Shown piece by piece: positions 1-7,696 of a stretch of 21,989 nucleotides of DNA. The DNA is from DAIOFH01 sp036745875 (lineage in GTDB: Bacteria; Planctomycetota; SZUA-567). The stretch is taken from the NCBI GenBank assembly GCA_036745875.1, contig DAIOFH010000061.1:1-21989 (forward strand). The letters run 5' to 3'. Each line of letters begins with the position of its first letter. Positions within the stretch are counted from its first letter, which is position 1. The notes beneath the pieces were generated by a model that was given only the letters and a program-made list of their open reading frames with translations, searched no databases and was not told the origin of the DNA. The position numbers and the translations under genes are program-made.

Positions 1-149
1 TACAGAAGCTGTTGCCGCCGGTAAATGAAAAAGCTGCTTCCGGCTTTCCTTCACATATTGCGGCTTGCCGGACGGCGCTTGTTATGGATAATTGTTCCGC
101 TGTATTAGTCGCCTATCCATTGGTACCCATTCATATAAAGGAAAACGCT

Positions 150-1319
150 ATGAGCGAAAAGGAATTGATTTATTTTGATAATGCGGCGACGACCCGTACG
201 GACCCCGAGGTCGTAAAGGCAATGGAACCGTATTTTGCTGAAAAGTACGGCAACGCCGCTTCGCAATACTACGAGCTTGGGAGACAGGCGCGGGCAGCCC
301 TCGACGACGCCCATGCCAAAGTTGCAGAATTGATCGGCGCTCAGGAAGACGAAATTTTCCTGACCTGCGGAGCGACCGAATCCGATAACTGGGCTATCCA
401 ATCGACTATCCTGGGCGGTAAGAAAAAACATGTTATTTCTTCAGGTATTGAGCATCATGCGATTTTGGAAACACTCGAATATTTCAAAAAGATCGGCCTC
501 TGCGATTTCACCCTGTTGCCTGTCGACAAATATGGACAAGTCAATCCTGAAGATTTAAAGAAAACTATCCAACCCGACACTGGCCTTGTGACAATCATGC
601 ACGCCAACAACGAAATCGGTTCGATGCAGCCGATCAAGGAATTGGCCGCTGTCGCGCACGAGGCGGGGGTGCCGTTCCACACCGACGCCTGCCAGTCTGT
701 GGGGAAAATTGGTATTGATGTGGCTGATCTCGGCGTCGACATGCTGAGCCTGTCCGCCCATAAATTCCACGGCCCAAAAGGCATTGGCGCTCTGTACGTG
801 AGGAAAGGGACAAGGATCGTGCCGTTCATGCATGGCGGCGGCCAGGAAAATCGGCGCAGGGCAGGTACTTCCAATGTTTCCGGCGCGGTCGGTATGGCCA
901 AAGCGGTGGAACTGGCAGCCAGCAAATACATCCCGGACGGGCCGCGCCAGTTTGAGATGGTGGAAAAAATCTGGCAAGGCCTTGATGCAGGCATTCCCAA
1001 GATTCACCGTAACGGCAATCCAAAAGACCGTATCCCCAATATGCTGTCCATCTGCGTTGAAGGCGCGGAAGGCGAGGCCATACTCGGCTATCTCGACATG
1101 TTCGGCATACAAGTTTCTTCCGGCTCCGCCTGCACTTCGGGCAGCCTCGAACCTTCACATGTCCTTCTTGCCTGCGGCGTGCCGGTCGAATTGGCGCACG
1201 GCTCGATCCGCATCAGCCTCAGTCACGAAAACACGGAAGAACACGTCACGACGATCATAGACGCCATGCCCAAGGCGGTTGCCCGGCTTCGGGAAATGAG
1301 CGTCACCTGGAAAGGTTAA
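150..1319 (+). CDS. Class I cysteine desulfurase (NifS/IscS type)
   Basis: A PLP-dependent enzyme that takes sulfur from L-cysteine (giving alanine) to form an enzyme persulfide for Fe-S cluster or other sulfur-transfer pathways in the cytosol. Seen in the sequence: N-terminal YFDNAATT motif, cofactor-contact histidines in EHHAILE (102-103), HTDACQS near 177-183, PLP-binding Lys205 in SLSAHKFHGPKG, and the persulfide Cys328 in SSGSACTSG on a long loop, which marks the NifS/IscS class rather than SufS. Length is 389 residues, normal for the family. The frame is open from position 12, but the ATG at 150 has an AAAGGAAA Shine-Dalgarno sequence and begins directly at the conserved domain. No iscU/nifU scaffold gene follows, so the acceptor is unknown and I cannot choose between nifS and iscS. 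pyrG starts 63 bp downstream. Confidence 0.93.
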   Translation: MSEKELIYFDNAATTRTDPEVVKAMEPYFAEKYGNAASQYYELGRQARAALDDAHAKVAELIGAQEDEIFLTCGATESDNWAIQSTILGGKKKHVISSGIEHHAILETLEYFKKIGLCDFTLLPVDKYGQVNPEDLKKTIQPDTGLVTIMHANNEIGSMQPIKELAAVAHEAGVPFHTDACQSVGKIGIDVADLGVDMLSLSAHKFHGPKGIGALYVRKGTRIVPFMHGGGQENRRRAGTSNVSGAVGMAKAVELAASKYIPDGPRQFEMVEKIWQGLDAGIPKIHRNGNPKDRIPNMLSICVEGAEGEAILGYLDMFGIQVSSGSACTSGSLEPSHVLLACGVPVELAHGSIRISLSHENTEEHVTTIIDAMPKAVARLREMSVTWKG

Positions 1320-1382
1320 TTTTACCGCTGATCTGCGGGTCTCGTCATAATTCATAACGAAGTTTAGGAAAGAGTTTTCGCG

Positions 1383-3008
1383 ATGAGCAAGTTTATTTTT
1401 GTTACCGGCGGCGTGGTGTCTTCCCTCGGAAAAGGGTTGGCGTCCGCCTCCATCGGGTTTTTGCTGCGCAGCAGGAAATTGCGCATTTCGATGCAGAAGT
1501 TGGACCCCTATATCAACATCGACCCGGGGAGCATGGACCCGATGCAGCATGGCGAAGTCTATGTCACCGACGACGGCGCGGAAGGCGACCTCGACCTCGG
1601 TCATTACGAACGCTTTGCCGGAGTCACCCTGAACCGCCGTTCCAACGTGACCACAGGCAGGATTTACCAGCGGGTGATCATGGCGGAGCGTCGTGGGGAG
1701 TACAAGGGGCGGACAGTGCAGGTTGTCCCACATGTGACCAACGCGATCAAGGATACCTTCAAACAGCTTGAAAAGCCCGATGTCGATATCGTCATCGTCG
1801 AGCTTGGCGGTACTGTAGGCGACATTGAGGGCCTTCCTTTTATTGAAGCGTTCCGCCAGTTTTCCCTTGAGCGGGACTACGGTGATGTGATGTTTATCCA
1901 CCTTACGCTGGTTCCATACCTCAAGGCGTCGGGGGAGATCAAGACAAAGCCCACCCAGCACTCGGTGCAGAAGCTTCGTGAATACGGCATCCAACCCGAT
2001 ATCATCATCTGCCGTTCGGAAGATCCGATATCGGCATCGGTGAAGGAAAAGATCGCGATGTTCTGCAATGTCAAACCGAAGTTCGTGGTTGACGAAAGGA
2101 ATGTCGACGTCACAGTATATGAAGTGCCGGTCATCCTGCACGAACAGGATGTAGACGGCATGATTTGCCAGCGCCTGAACATAGAGGCGAAAGAGGCCGA
2201 CCTCACCGACTGGAGCAACATGCTCACCCTGGCGGCCAATCCTGAAAAGACCATTGAGGTCGCCCTTGTCAGCGCCCATCACGCCATGGCCGACAGTTAC
2301 AAATCTGTCACCGAGGCGCTATTCCACGGCGGTGTCGCCAACCGTACCAAGGTCAAGATACGCCCGGTCGACGCGGCCTCACTGGACAAGACCAATGTCC
2401 AGGGGGCGCTTGACGGAGTTCACGGCATCGTCATCCCCGACGGCGTACCTGACAAGTGCAACGACGGCATCATCACCGCCATCCGCTTTGCCAGAGAGAA
2501 AGGGATCCCTTTCCTCGGCATCTGCCTCGGCATGGAATTGGCGGTGGTCGAATTTGCCAAAAACGTCGCGAGGATCGACGGAGCGTTTCACGGCGGGGGC
2601 GAAAGGAGTGAGGACGGATTTATCGCCGACGCGGCGGTGGTCGCGCGGCTGGACGAGGAGAAGCACCCGACGGCCGGGAAGGGTGCCTTTTTCAGGAAAG
2701 GCCTTTACGCCGCCTCCTTGGCGAAAGGCTCCCTGATCCGGCGGGCTTATAACGACGCCGAACTTGTCAGGGTCCGCCACCGTAATGCCTGCGAAGTCAA
2801 CCCCGAGGTAGTCGATACGCTGAAAGAGGCAGGACTGTTCGTCTCGGGCGTCAATCCCGACTCGCAGTTTGTGGAAGCGATAGAACTTCGCGACCATCCC
2901 TGGTTTGTGGGCGTCATATTCAGGCCCGAATTCCACAGTCGCCCGGTTGCACCGAGCCCATTGTTTACGACTTTCGTAGACGCCTGTGTGAAGCATTCTA
3001 GTACATAG
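1383..3008 (+). CDS. pyrG: CTP synthase with degenerate glutaminase domain
   Basis: Makes CTP from UTP and ATP, normally with ammonia from glutamine hydrolysed in the C-terminal class I amidotransferase domain. The synthase half (about 1-275) is textbook: VTGGVVSSLGKG P-loop (Lys17), KLDPYINIDPG (Lys39), DDGAEGDLDLGHYERF (Asp71), ELGGTVGDIEG (Glu140). The full length, 541 residues, is normal. The glutaminase half is unusual. The nucleophile loop GICLGM (Cys381) and Glu516 remain, but the FHPEF catalytic His is Arg514 (FRPEF), the PGGFG oxyanion loop is PDGVP (352-356), and the GGTMRLG loop reads GKGAFFRKG. The RHR...EVN segment is partly kept. By inference the enzyme may depend on free ammonia. 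A sequencing error is unlikely because the changes are separate, in-frame substitutions. The gene follows the cysteine desulfurase and ends inside a 15-bp inverted repeat. Confidence 0.96.
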   Translation: MSKFIFVTGGVVSSLGKGLASASIGFLLRSRKLRISMQKLDPYINIDPGSMDPMQHGEVYVTDDGAEGDLDLGHYERFAGVTLNRRSNVTTGRIYQRVIMAERRGEYKGRTVQVVPHVTNAIKDTFKQLEKPDVDIVIVELGGTVGDIEGLPFIEAFRQFSLERDYGDVMFIHLTLVPYLKASGEIKTKPTQHSVQKLREYGIQPDIIICRSEDPISASVKEKIAMFCNVKPKFVVDERNVDVTVYEVPVILHEQDVDGMICQRLNIEAKEADLTDWSNMLTLAANPEKTIEVALVSAHHAMADSYKSVTEALFHGGVANRTKVKIRPVDAASLDKTNVQGALDGVHGIVIPDGVPDKCNDGIITAIRFAREKGIPFLGICLGMELAVVEFAKNVARIDGAFHGGGERSEDGFIADAAVVARLDEEKHPTAGKGAFFRKGLYAASLAKGSLIRRAYNDAELVRVRHRNACEVNPEVVDTLKEAGLFVSGVNPDSQFVEAIELRDHPWFVGVIFRPEFHSRPVAPSPLFTTFVDACVKHSST

Positions 3009-3106
3009 TCAATTTAAAAAATGCGGATATCACCAGACGGTAAACATGAAACAATGAGAAAATTGACTATGTACATAACCACGATCTCAATCTTGACTAC
3101 GTACTA
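3001..3106. repeat. 15-bp inverted repeat plus a third related copy
   Basis: GTACATAGTCAATTT at 3001-3015, which includes the pyrG stop codon, is the exact reverse complement of AAATTGACTATGTAC at 3060-3074. A third, direct copy of its core (TTGACTACGTAC) lies at 3093-3104, 30 bp after the second. The 44-nt loop is long for a terminator and there is no following T-run, so a protein-binding array or mRNA structure is as likely. The function is not known. Confidence 0.75.
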
Positions 3107-3138
3107 GCGCTTTTAAAGAATGAGTTGGCGCCACAACT
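3093..3138 (+). promoter_or_regulatory. Possible promoter and dyad operator before the ROK kinase
   Basis: TTGACT (3093-3098) is followed after 17 bp by AAGAAT (3116-3121), a weak sigma70-like pair. Immediately downstream lies a dyad, AGTTG-gcgcca-CAACT (3123-3138), with an inner TGGCGCCA palindrome. The dyad sits between the predicted -10 and the ATG at 3182, where a repressor would act. The promoter match is modest; the dyad itself is clear. Confidence 0.3.
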
Positions 3139-3181
3139 ATTGTTTTAAGCGCAATACTTGACATCCCTGATAGGAGATGAC

Positions 3182-4186
3182 ATGGCAAAATCTTCACCCT
3201 CCCGTTTGTTCGGCGGCATTGATGTCGGCGGCACGAAAATCTTGGCAATGATTACAGACGAACGCGGTTCGATCATATCAACGGCGAAAAAGAAAACCAA
3301 GGGGACATTGGGTTTCGAGGGCGTTTGCCAGCGCGCCGCCGCCGCCATTGTGGATGCGGCTGAAATGGAAGGTCTCAAACTGGACGACCTTGCAACCATC
3401 GGTATTGCGGTACCATGTCCTGTCCTGGACAACGGTGTGACGGCGGAGGCCCCGAACCTGCCGGGTTGGAAAAACGCCCCACTCATCAAGACAATGCAAA
3501 GCCTCACCGGGCGTCCCTGTTTTGCCGAAAACGACGGGAATGCCGGAGTCTATGGTGAATACGTTTTTGGTGCGGCAAAAGACGCCAAAACCCTTGTCGG
3601 GTTGTTTATTGGCACGGGCGTCGGCGGAGGGATGGTTATTCACGACCATCTCATTGTCGGGGAAAATCATATGGCCGCCGAAGTAGGGCACATGATTGTG
3701 CAAGAGGGCGGCAGAAAATGCGGCTGCGGACACAAGGGTTGTCTGGAAGCCTATGCCTCAAAAACCGGCATGGCACGCCGTATCGCCTGGGAAATTGTCC
3801 ATGAAGGAAGGGATTCGGTTCTGGTGCAGGCTTGCCCGGACGGCAACTACGCCACCGTGAAGTCGTCGGTTTTACGAGATGCCTACCGCGCCGGTGACCA
3901 GGTGGTGGTGGAAGCGCTTGATGAAATGGCCCTGTATATCGGGGTCGGTATTGCAGGCATGATCACCCTTCTTGGTCCAGACATGATTGTCATCGGAGGT
4001 GGGGTGTTTGAAGCACTGGGAAAAGAGTTGCTGCCTGCCGTCAAGGAGTCGGCGCGTAAACGAACCTGGCCGGAGGTATCATTCAAGGATACCAAGATCA
4101 CCTTGGCGCAACTCGGTGACCATGCCGTGGGGCTTGGCGCGATTGCCTATGCCAAACGCTCTCTCGACAGGCAGATGGAGAAATAG
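3182..4186 (+). CDS. ROK-family sugar kinase (glucokinase-like)
   Basis: Cytosolic ATP-dependent hexose kinase of the ROK (repressor, ORF, kinase) family. It has no N-terminal helix-turn-helix, so it is a kinase rather than a regulator. Seen: phosphate-binding GIDVGGTK (12-19), APNLPGW, the catalytic Asp118 in FAENDGNAG, the GTGVGGG glycine loop (145-150), EVGH (167-170), and the ROK zinc site with Cys180, Cys182 and Cys187 in CGCGHKGCLEA. Length 334 residues fits glucokinases of this family. A TTG at 3158 would extend the frame, but the ATG at 3182 has a TAGGAGA ribosome site at a good distance. The stop overlaps the nadK GTG by one base, so the two are translationally coupled. The sugar could be glucose, N-acetylmannosamine, fructose or another; sequence alone does not decide. 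Confidence 0.9.
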   Translation: MAKSSPSRLFGGIDVGGTKILAMITDERGSIISTAKKKTKGTLGFEGVCQRAAAAIVDAAEMEGLKLDDLATIGIAVPCPVLDNGVTAEAPNLPGWKNAPLIKTMQSLTGRPCFAENDGNAGVYGEYVFGAAKDAKTLVGLFIGTGVGGGMVIHDHLIVGENHMAAEVGHMIVQEGGRKCGCGHKGCLEAYASKTGMARRIAWEIVHEGRDSVLVQACPDGNYATVKSSVLRDAYRAGDQVVVEALDEMALYIGVGIAGMITLLGPDMIVIGGGVFEALGKELLPAVKESARKRTWPEVSFKDTKITLAQLGDHAVGLGAIAYAKRSLDRQMEK

Positions 4187-5040
4187 TGTCTAAAATCGTG
4201 ATTATTGCCAATCCGGACAAACCGGAGGCGGTGCGTTTTGCCGAAGAGGTCAATACCCACCTACAGGCACGGGGCGATGCGACACGTCTGAGTATTGATC
4301 TTGACGACGATTTTAGCAATCTTCATGCCGACATTGCGGTGGTTTTCGGCGGCGATGGCACGGTGCTTGGCGTTATCCAGCGTTTTTCCGGCAACGTACC
4401 GCCAATTCTAGCGTTTAATCTAGGGCGTCTCGGGTATCTGGCGGGAAATCCGCCGCACGACATGATGGCGCGCATCGATGACGCAATTGCCGGCAAACTA
4501 TCCGAGAGTTCCAGGATGATGCTGCAAGTGGAGGTGAAGTTCACCAACGGACAGGCGTGGAACTGCCTTGGGCTAAACGAAATCGTCCTTGCTCCAGTGC
4601 GTCCCGGTCGGATGGTTCCGTTGGAAGTGCAGGTTGACGGTGAAGATGTCATGTATACGAGGGGAGACGGCATCATTGTAGCGACTCCCACTGGATCGAC
4701 AGCCTACGCCTTGTCTGCCGGAGGCCCGGTTGCAAGCCCCGAATTGGACGCGATGATCATTACTCCCATCTGTCCCCACCAGCTGGCGAATCGTCCGTTG
4801 GTTCTCGGGCCGGAGGAAAAAGTTGTACTGCGACACTTCGGCGTTCATGAGGTGGAGTTGACTGTCGACGGATCGAGAAGGATTGCGGTCGAAAGCGATG
4901 CGACTGTTCGCATCGGCAAATCTACTGAACGAGTCCGCCTTCTGACGCCGCTCCAGGAGCGTTTTCAGATTTTGCGGGAAAAATTGGGCTGGGGTTGGGG
5001 TGCCGACACCAAATTTTCCGAAACAGCCTCCTATTTATAA
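4186..5040 (+). CDS. nadK: NAD kinase
   Basis: Phosphorylates NAD to NADP in the cytosol. Seen: the GGDGT motif (55-59), FNLGRLGYLA (78-86), the NE pair (131-132), and TPTGSTAYALSAGGP (167-181), all diagnostic of the ATP-NAD kinase family, followed by an ITPICPH segment and the usual beta-rich C-terminal domain. Length 284 residues is typical. The start is GTG, overlapping the ROK stop as TAGTG, with GGAG 6-9 bases upstream. The next gene, nadC, starts 14 bp after the stop, which places two consecutive NAD(P)-metabolism steps together, probably in one operon with the ROK kinase. Confidence 0.95.
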   Translation: MSKIVIIANPDKPEAVRFAEEVNTHLQARGDATRLSIDLDDDFSNLHADIAVVFGGDGTVLGVIQRFSGNVPPILAFNLGRLGYLAGNPPHDMMARIDDAIAGKLSESSRMMLQVEVKFTNGQAWNCLGLNEIVLAPVRPGRMVPLEVQVDGEDVMYTRGDGIIVATPTGSTAYALSAGGPVASPELDAMIITPICPHQLANRPLVLGPEEKVVLRHFGVHEVELTVDGSRRIAVESDATVRIGKSTERVRLLTPLQERFQILREKLGWGWGADTKFSETASYL

Positions 5041-5054
5041 GGTATGGATGATCT

Positions 5055-5951
5055 ATGATTGAGTTGCCGGAAAAGAATTTGGCGCTTGTCGATCGCTTGC
5101 TTGACCTGACCCTGGATGAGGACGTGGGGGAGGGCGACGCGACCACCCAGGCGCTATTCAAGGATAAGGCGGTCAAGACTACTGCGTATTTCAACGCCAG
5201 AACTGAAGGTGTCATGGCCGGCGGAGCCGTGGTAGCCAGGCTGTATGAAAAACTGTCAGTGCGTCTTCTCGGCAAGCCGGACGTGGTTGAACTGACGCAG
5301 CAAGTGGCGGACGGACAGACGTTTTCACCGGGTTTGACCCTCCTGACGATCCAGGGGGACAGCGATGTCATCCTCACGGGCGAGCGTAGCGCGTTGAACT
5401 TGTTGCAGCGCATGTGCGCAATCGCCACCAGGACGCGATCCTATGTCGACAAAGTTGTTGCCGTGGGCGGCAAGGCGTCCGTCTTGGACACCCGCAAGAC
5501 AAATCCCGGCCACCGGGTGCTTGATAAGATGGCAGTCGTGGCGGGCGGCGGCGTCAACCATCGCATGGGCCTGTATGATATGATCCTTATCAAGGACAAC
5601 CACCTAGTGGCACATGGCTCGCCGTCAAGCGCGATACGCGCGGCCCGGAAGGTCTCCGGCCTCCCCATCATGGTAGAGGTCGACGATTTTGGCCAGTTGC
5701 TTGATGCGCTGGCGGCGGAACCGGAGTATGTGCTTCTTGACAATATGTCCCCGGCAAAACTCGCGGAAGCGGTCAAGCTGACTGACGAGCATTGCGGCAA
5801 AAAAAGTCTGCGACGCCCCCTTCTCGAAGCTTCGGGCGGAGTCAATCTGGAAACGGTCGGCGCTATCGCCAAGGCGGGAGTCGACAGGATTTCCGTGGGC
5901 GCGCTGACCCATGGCGCCGGTTCCATCGACATCGGCCTTGATTTTGAATAA
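5055..5951 (+). CDS. nadC: Nicotinate-nucleotide pyrophosphorylase (carboxylating)
   Basis: Converts quinolinate and PRPP to nicotinate mononucleotide with loss of CO2, the step joining de novo NAD synthesis to the common pathway. Seen: DEDVGEGDATT near the N-terminus, GERSALNLLQRMCAIAT with Arg111, DTRKTNPGHR (145-154), GGGVNHRMGLYDMILIKDNHL (164-184) with the phosphate/quinolinate-binding His169, Arg170 and Lys180, VEVDD, and the terminal ASGGVN...GVDRISVGALTH phosphate loop. Length 298 residues is normal. The start ATG has only a weak AAGGT site nearby, consistent with coupling to nadK 14 bp upstream. nadA and nadB are not in the window. Confidence 0.96.
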   Translation: MIELPEKNLALVDRLLDLTLDEDVGEGDATTQALFKDKAVKTTAYFNARTEGVMAGGAVVARLYEKLSVRLLGKPDVVELTQQVADGQTFSPGLTLLTIQGDSDVILTGERSALNLLQRMCAIATRTRSYVDKVVAVGGKASVLDTRKTNPGHRVLDKMAVVAGGGVNHRMGLYDMILIKDNHLVAHGSPSSAIRAARKVSGLPIMVEVDDFGQLLDALAAEPEYVLLDNMSPAKLAEAVKLTDEHCGKKSLRRPLLEASGGVNLETVGAIAKAGVDRISVGALTHGAGSIDIGLDFE

Positions 5952-5980
5952 CTGAAGGCGCAATCCTCAAGGAGTGGACA

Positions 5981-6730
5981 ATGCTTAGATTTGTTTTGTT
6001 TGCCTTGCTTCTTTTTGCCGCGCCGCTTGCGGCGGCCGCCGATTTCGGCATGATGGACGTGACTTCCAGGGGCTGGACGCCGTTTTTCTCGGAATTTTTG
6101 CGATCCATCGATGCGACATGCTTTATTTGCCTGATCATCCTTGTCATCACGATAGGTCTGGGCGTGGACGCCTTCTATTTGATTCGCATCTCGCGCTTGA
6201 TTCCCGATTATCTTCTCGGTGCGGTGCAGGAGGAAATGGCAAACGGTGAATATGAAAAAGCGCTGGAAATCAGCGCCAAGTCCGACTGTCTTGCCGGTCA
6301 TATTTTCTCGGCCGCATTGTCGAAAACCGACCACTCCTTCGAACGCATGGAGGAAGCCATGCATGGTGAGGCCGACATACTGAGCCTGATCTGGCGTCAA
6401 TGGGTTGGACAATTCCGGTTGCTCGCCCTTCTCGGGTTCGCTGCCGGTATTCTTGGAGCGCTTATAAACATCCTGCGCCTCATTTCCGAATTGCAGGGAC
6501 GCCCGAACCTTGGCTTGGCCTTTTCCTCTTCCTATGAGATGCGCGCCTTATTGTACAGCATTTTCGGCGCATTGTTCTTTGGCTTCCTTTCGGCAACCCT
6601 CGCGCTGGTCATCCATAAAACCTGTCTCTCCAAACTGGAGCGAATCCTCCTCGAAGGTCGTCGCCTTGGCGAGGAGCTTCTCGACCCGTTTCGTCCGCTA
6701 CCGCAGGGCGTTGAAGACGATATAATGTAG
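5981..6730 (+). CDS. Divergent ExbB/TolQ/MotA-like membrane protein
   Basis: Probable inner-membrane protein of the MotA/TolQ/ExbB proton-channel family. Seen: an N-terminal hydrophobic segment ending in AAAA-DF that looks like a cleavable signal peptide (about 1-20), membrane helices at about 45-68, 147-168 and 187-211, and a cytosolic stretch with the family pattern (EYEKALEISAKSDCLAGHIFSAALSK...ERMEEAMHGEAD, 90-132). Departures from the family: the GTVxGM signature in the second main helix reads AGILGAL, and the conserved Thr of the last helix is not apparent. No exbD/tolR or tonB gene is adjacent, so the proton-channel role is doubtful. Start: ATG with AAGGAG (5969-5974) just upstream, 29 bp after nadC. 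Length 249 residues fits. Alternative: an orphan scaffold homologue. Confidence 0.6.
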   Translation: MLRFVLFALLLFAAPLAAAADFGMMDVTSRGWTPFFSEFLRSIDATCFICLIILVITIGLGVDAFYLIRISRLIPDYLLGAVQEEMANGEYEKALEISAKSDCLAGHIFSAALSKTDHSFERMEEAMHGEADILSLIWRQWVGQFRLLALLGFAAGILGALINILRLISELQGRPNLGLAFSSSYEMRALLYSIFGALFFGFLSATLALVIHKTCLSKLERILLEGRRLGEELLDPFRPLPQGVEDDIM

Positions 6731-6764
6731 ATGCGAGTGTAATACTCTGCAAAAGGATACGAAT

Positions 6765-7379
6765 TTGTTTGTACTTGCTCTTGTTGCCAGTTATCTTCTC
6801 GGTTCTGTACCATTTGGTTTGCTGTTGGGTTTTCTCACGGGGACCGATATCCGGCAACATGGTTCAAAAAACATTGGCGCGACCAATGTTTTCCGCGTCT
6901 GCGGGAAAAAACTTGGCATTCTTGCCTTTTTCCTGGATTTTCTCAAAGGACTTATCCCTACCGTATGGCTGTTGCAACTTTCAGGAGAATGGCCGCCGCT
7001 TCCGTATATCGCGATATTTGCCGGCATTGCCGCGGTGCTTGGCCATAATTTCTCCGTATGGCTCAAATTCAGGGGCGGAAAGGGTGTAGCCACTTCGGCC
7101 GGAGTGGTGGCTGGCTTAATGTGGCTGCCGTTTGTGATCGCCTTTGCAGTATTCATTATTGTCGTCGCAATCTTTCATTATATTTCCCTGGGCTCGATGC
7201 TTGCGAGCGTCAGCCTGGTAATTGCCGCGTTTTTCATTCTTCCCGACCCGCTTGGCACAAACCTTCCTTTGTTCATCCTCGCCGTTTTGCTGTGCATCAT
7301 GCTTATCTTCCGCCACCGCAACAACATCGAGCGTATCCTTAAGGGCACCGAAAATCGCTTTCCTCCGCCCAGAACATAG
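6765..7379 (+). CDS. plsY: Acyl-phosphate:glycerol-3-phosphate acyltransferase PlsY
   Basis: Integral membrane enzyme that transfers the acyl group from acyl-phosphate to glycerol-3-phosphate, the first acylation in phospholipid synthesis. Seen: the three conserved motifs GSVPFGLLLG (13-22), GSKNIGATNVFR (33-44) and GHNFSVWLKFRGGKGVAT (93-110), five or so hydrophobic helices, and the usual C-terminal RHRNNIERILKGTE. Length 204 residues is normal. The start is TTG at 6765, supported by AAAAGGA ending 7 bases upstream; no in-frame ATG exists near the conserved N-terminus. It lies 34 bp after the ExbB-like gene. A T-rich run follows the stop but without a clear stem. Confidence 0.95.
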   Translation: MFVLALVASYLLGSVPFGLLLGFLTGTDIRQHGSKNIGATNVFRVCGKKLGILAFFLDFLKGLIPTVWLLQLSGEWPPLPYIAIFAGIAAVLGHNFSVWLKFRGGKGVATSAGVVAGLMWLPFVIAFAVFIIVVAIFHYISLGSMLASVSLVIAAFFILPDPLGTNLPLFILAVLLCIMLIFRHRNNIERILKGTENRFPPPRT

Positions 7380-7462
7380 GTTGTTTTTTTTATTTACTAA
7401 ATATGACGGTAAGTGAGAAATCCTTGACTTTTTCCACCGTGGATTTATAAAGGATTTATACC

Positions 7463-7475
7463 TGAAAACGTTTAC
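7463..7475. promoter_or_regulatory. LacI-family (cre-like) operator candidate
   Basis: TGAAAACGTTTAC matches every fixed core position of the TGNAANCGNWWNC pattern shared by LacI-family operators such as catabolite-responsive elements, with a perfect AAACGTTT palindrome at its centre. It lies about 40 bp upstream of the predicted -35 box of the sugar importer. The regulator itself is not in the window. Confidence 0.45.
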
Positions 7476-7516
7476 CCATGACGTTGATTGTAAGCAACAA
7501 AATTTTCATTAGTGTT

Positions 7517-7545
7517 TTTACAAAAACCATGTAACGTGATATACT
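7517..7545 (+). promoter_or_regulatory. Sigma70-like promoter of the rhamnose-type importer
   Basis: TTTACA (7517-7522), 17-bp spacer, TATACT (7540-7545); each hexamer differs from consensus at one base. A second overlapping TATACT begins at 7545. Initiation would fall around 7552, giving a leader of about 145 nt before the rhaT start. Confidence 0.55.
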
Positions 7546-7696
7546 ATACTTATTAGTATGCACCTTGCGATTCTGTCGCTATCTTATGCATTCCTCTACA
7601 ACTTGAGTTGCAGCGTATTTAGCAGTGAGACCGAGCGCGTTGTACTTGGCAACAACGGTATCTGGTTATGAACGCGCTAATGAAAGAGGAGCCAGT

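Larger units (their letters stand above)
7380..7696. other. Intergenic control region before the rhamnose-type importer
   Basis: A stretch of 317 bp without a gene. It holds a T-run just after plsY, a tandem GGATTTATA pair (7441-7460), a LacI/cre-like operator (7463-7475), a sigma70-like promoter (7517-7545), and a small dyad ATACT-tatt-AGTAT (7546-7559) at the likely transcription start. The remaining 130 bp or so would be a 5' untranslated leader. I see no riboswitch or small RNA in it. Confidence 0.6.

Noticed and set aside
65..92. TTGCCG, 16 bp, GATAAT as a promoter for the cysteine desulfurase
   Set aside because: The -35 matches at only four bases and the upstream context is cut by the window; not strong enough to list.
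12..149. A 46-codon N-terminal extension of the cysteine desulfurase
   Set aside because: No ribosome site, no family similarity, and the ATG at 150 has a good site directly before the conserved domain.
1155..2282. Long minus-strand open frame across the cysteine desulfurase/pyrG junction
   Set aside because: It runs antisense to two clear genes, has no family motif and reflects codon bias of the plus-strand genes.
7441..7460. Tandem GGATTTATA as the start of a repeat array or CRISPR
   Set aside because: Only two adjacent copies without spacers; no CRISPR array or cas gene anywhere in the window.
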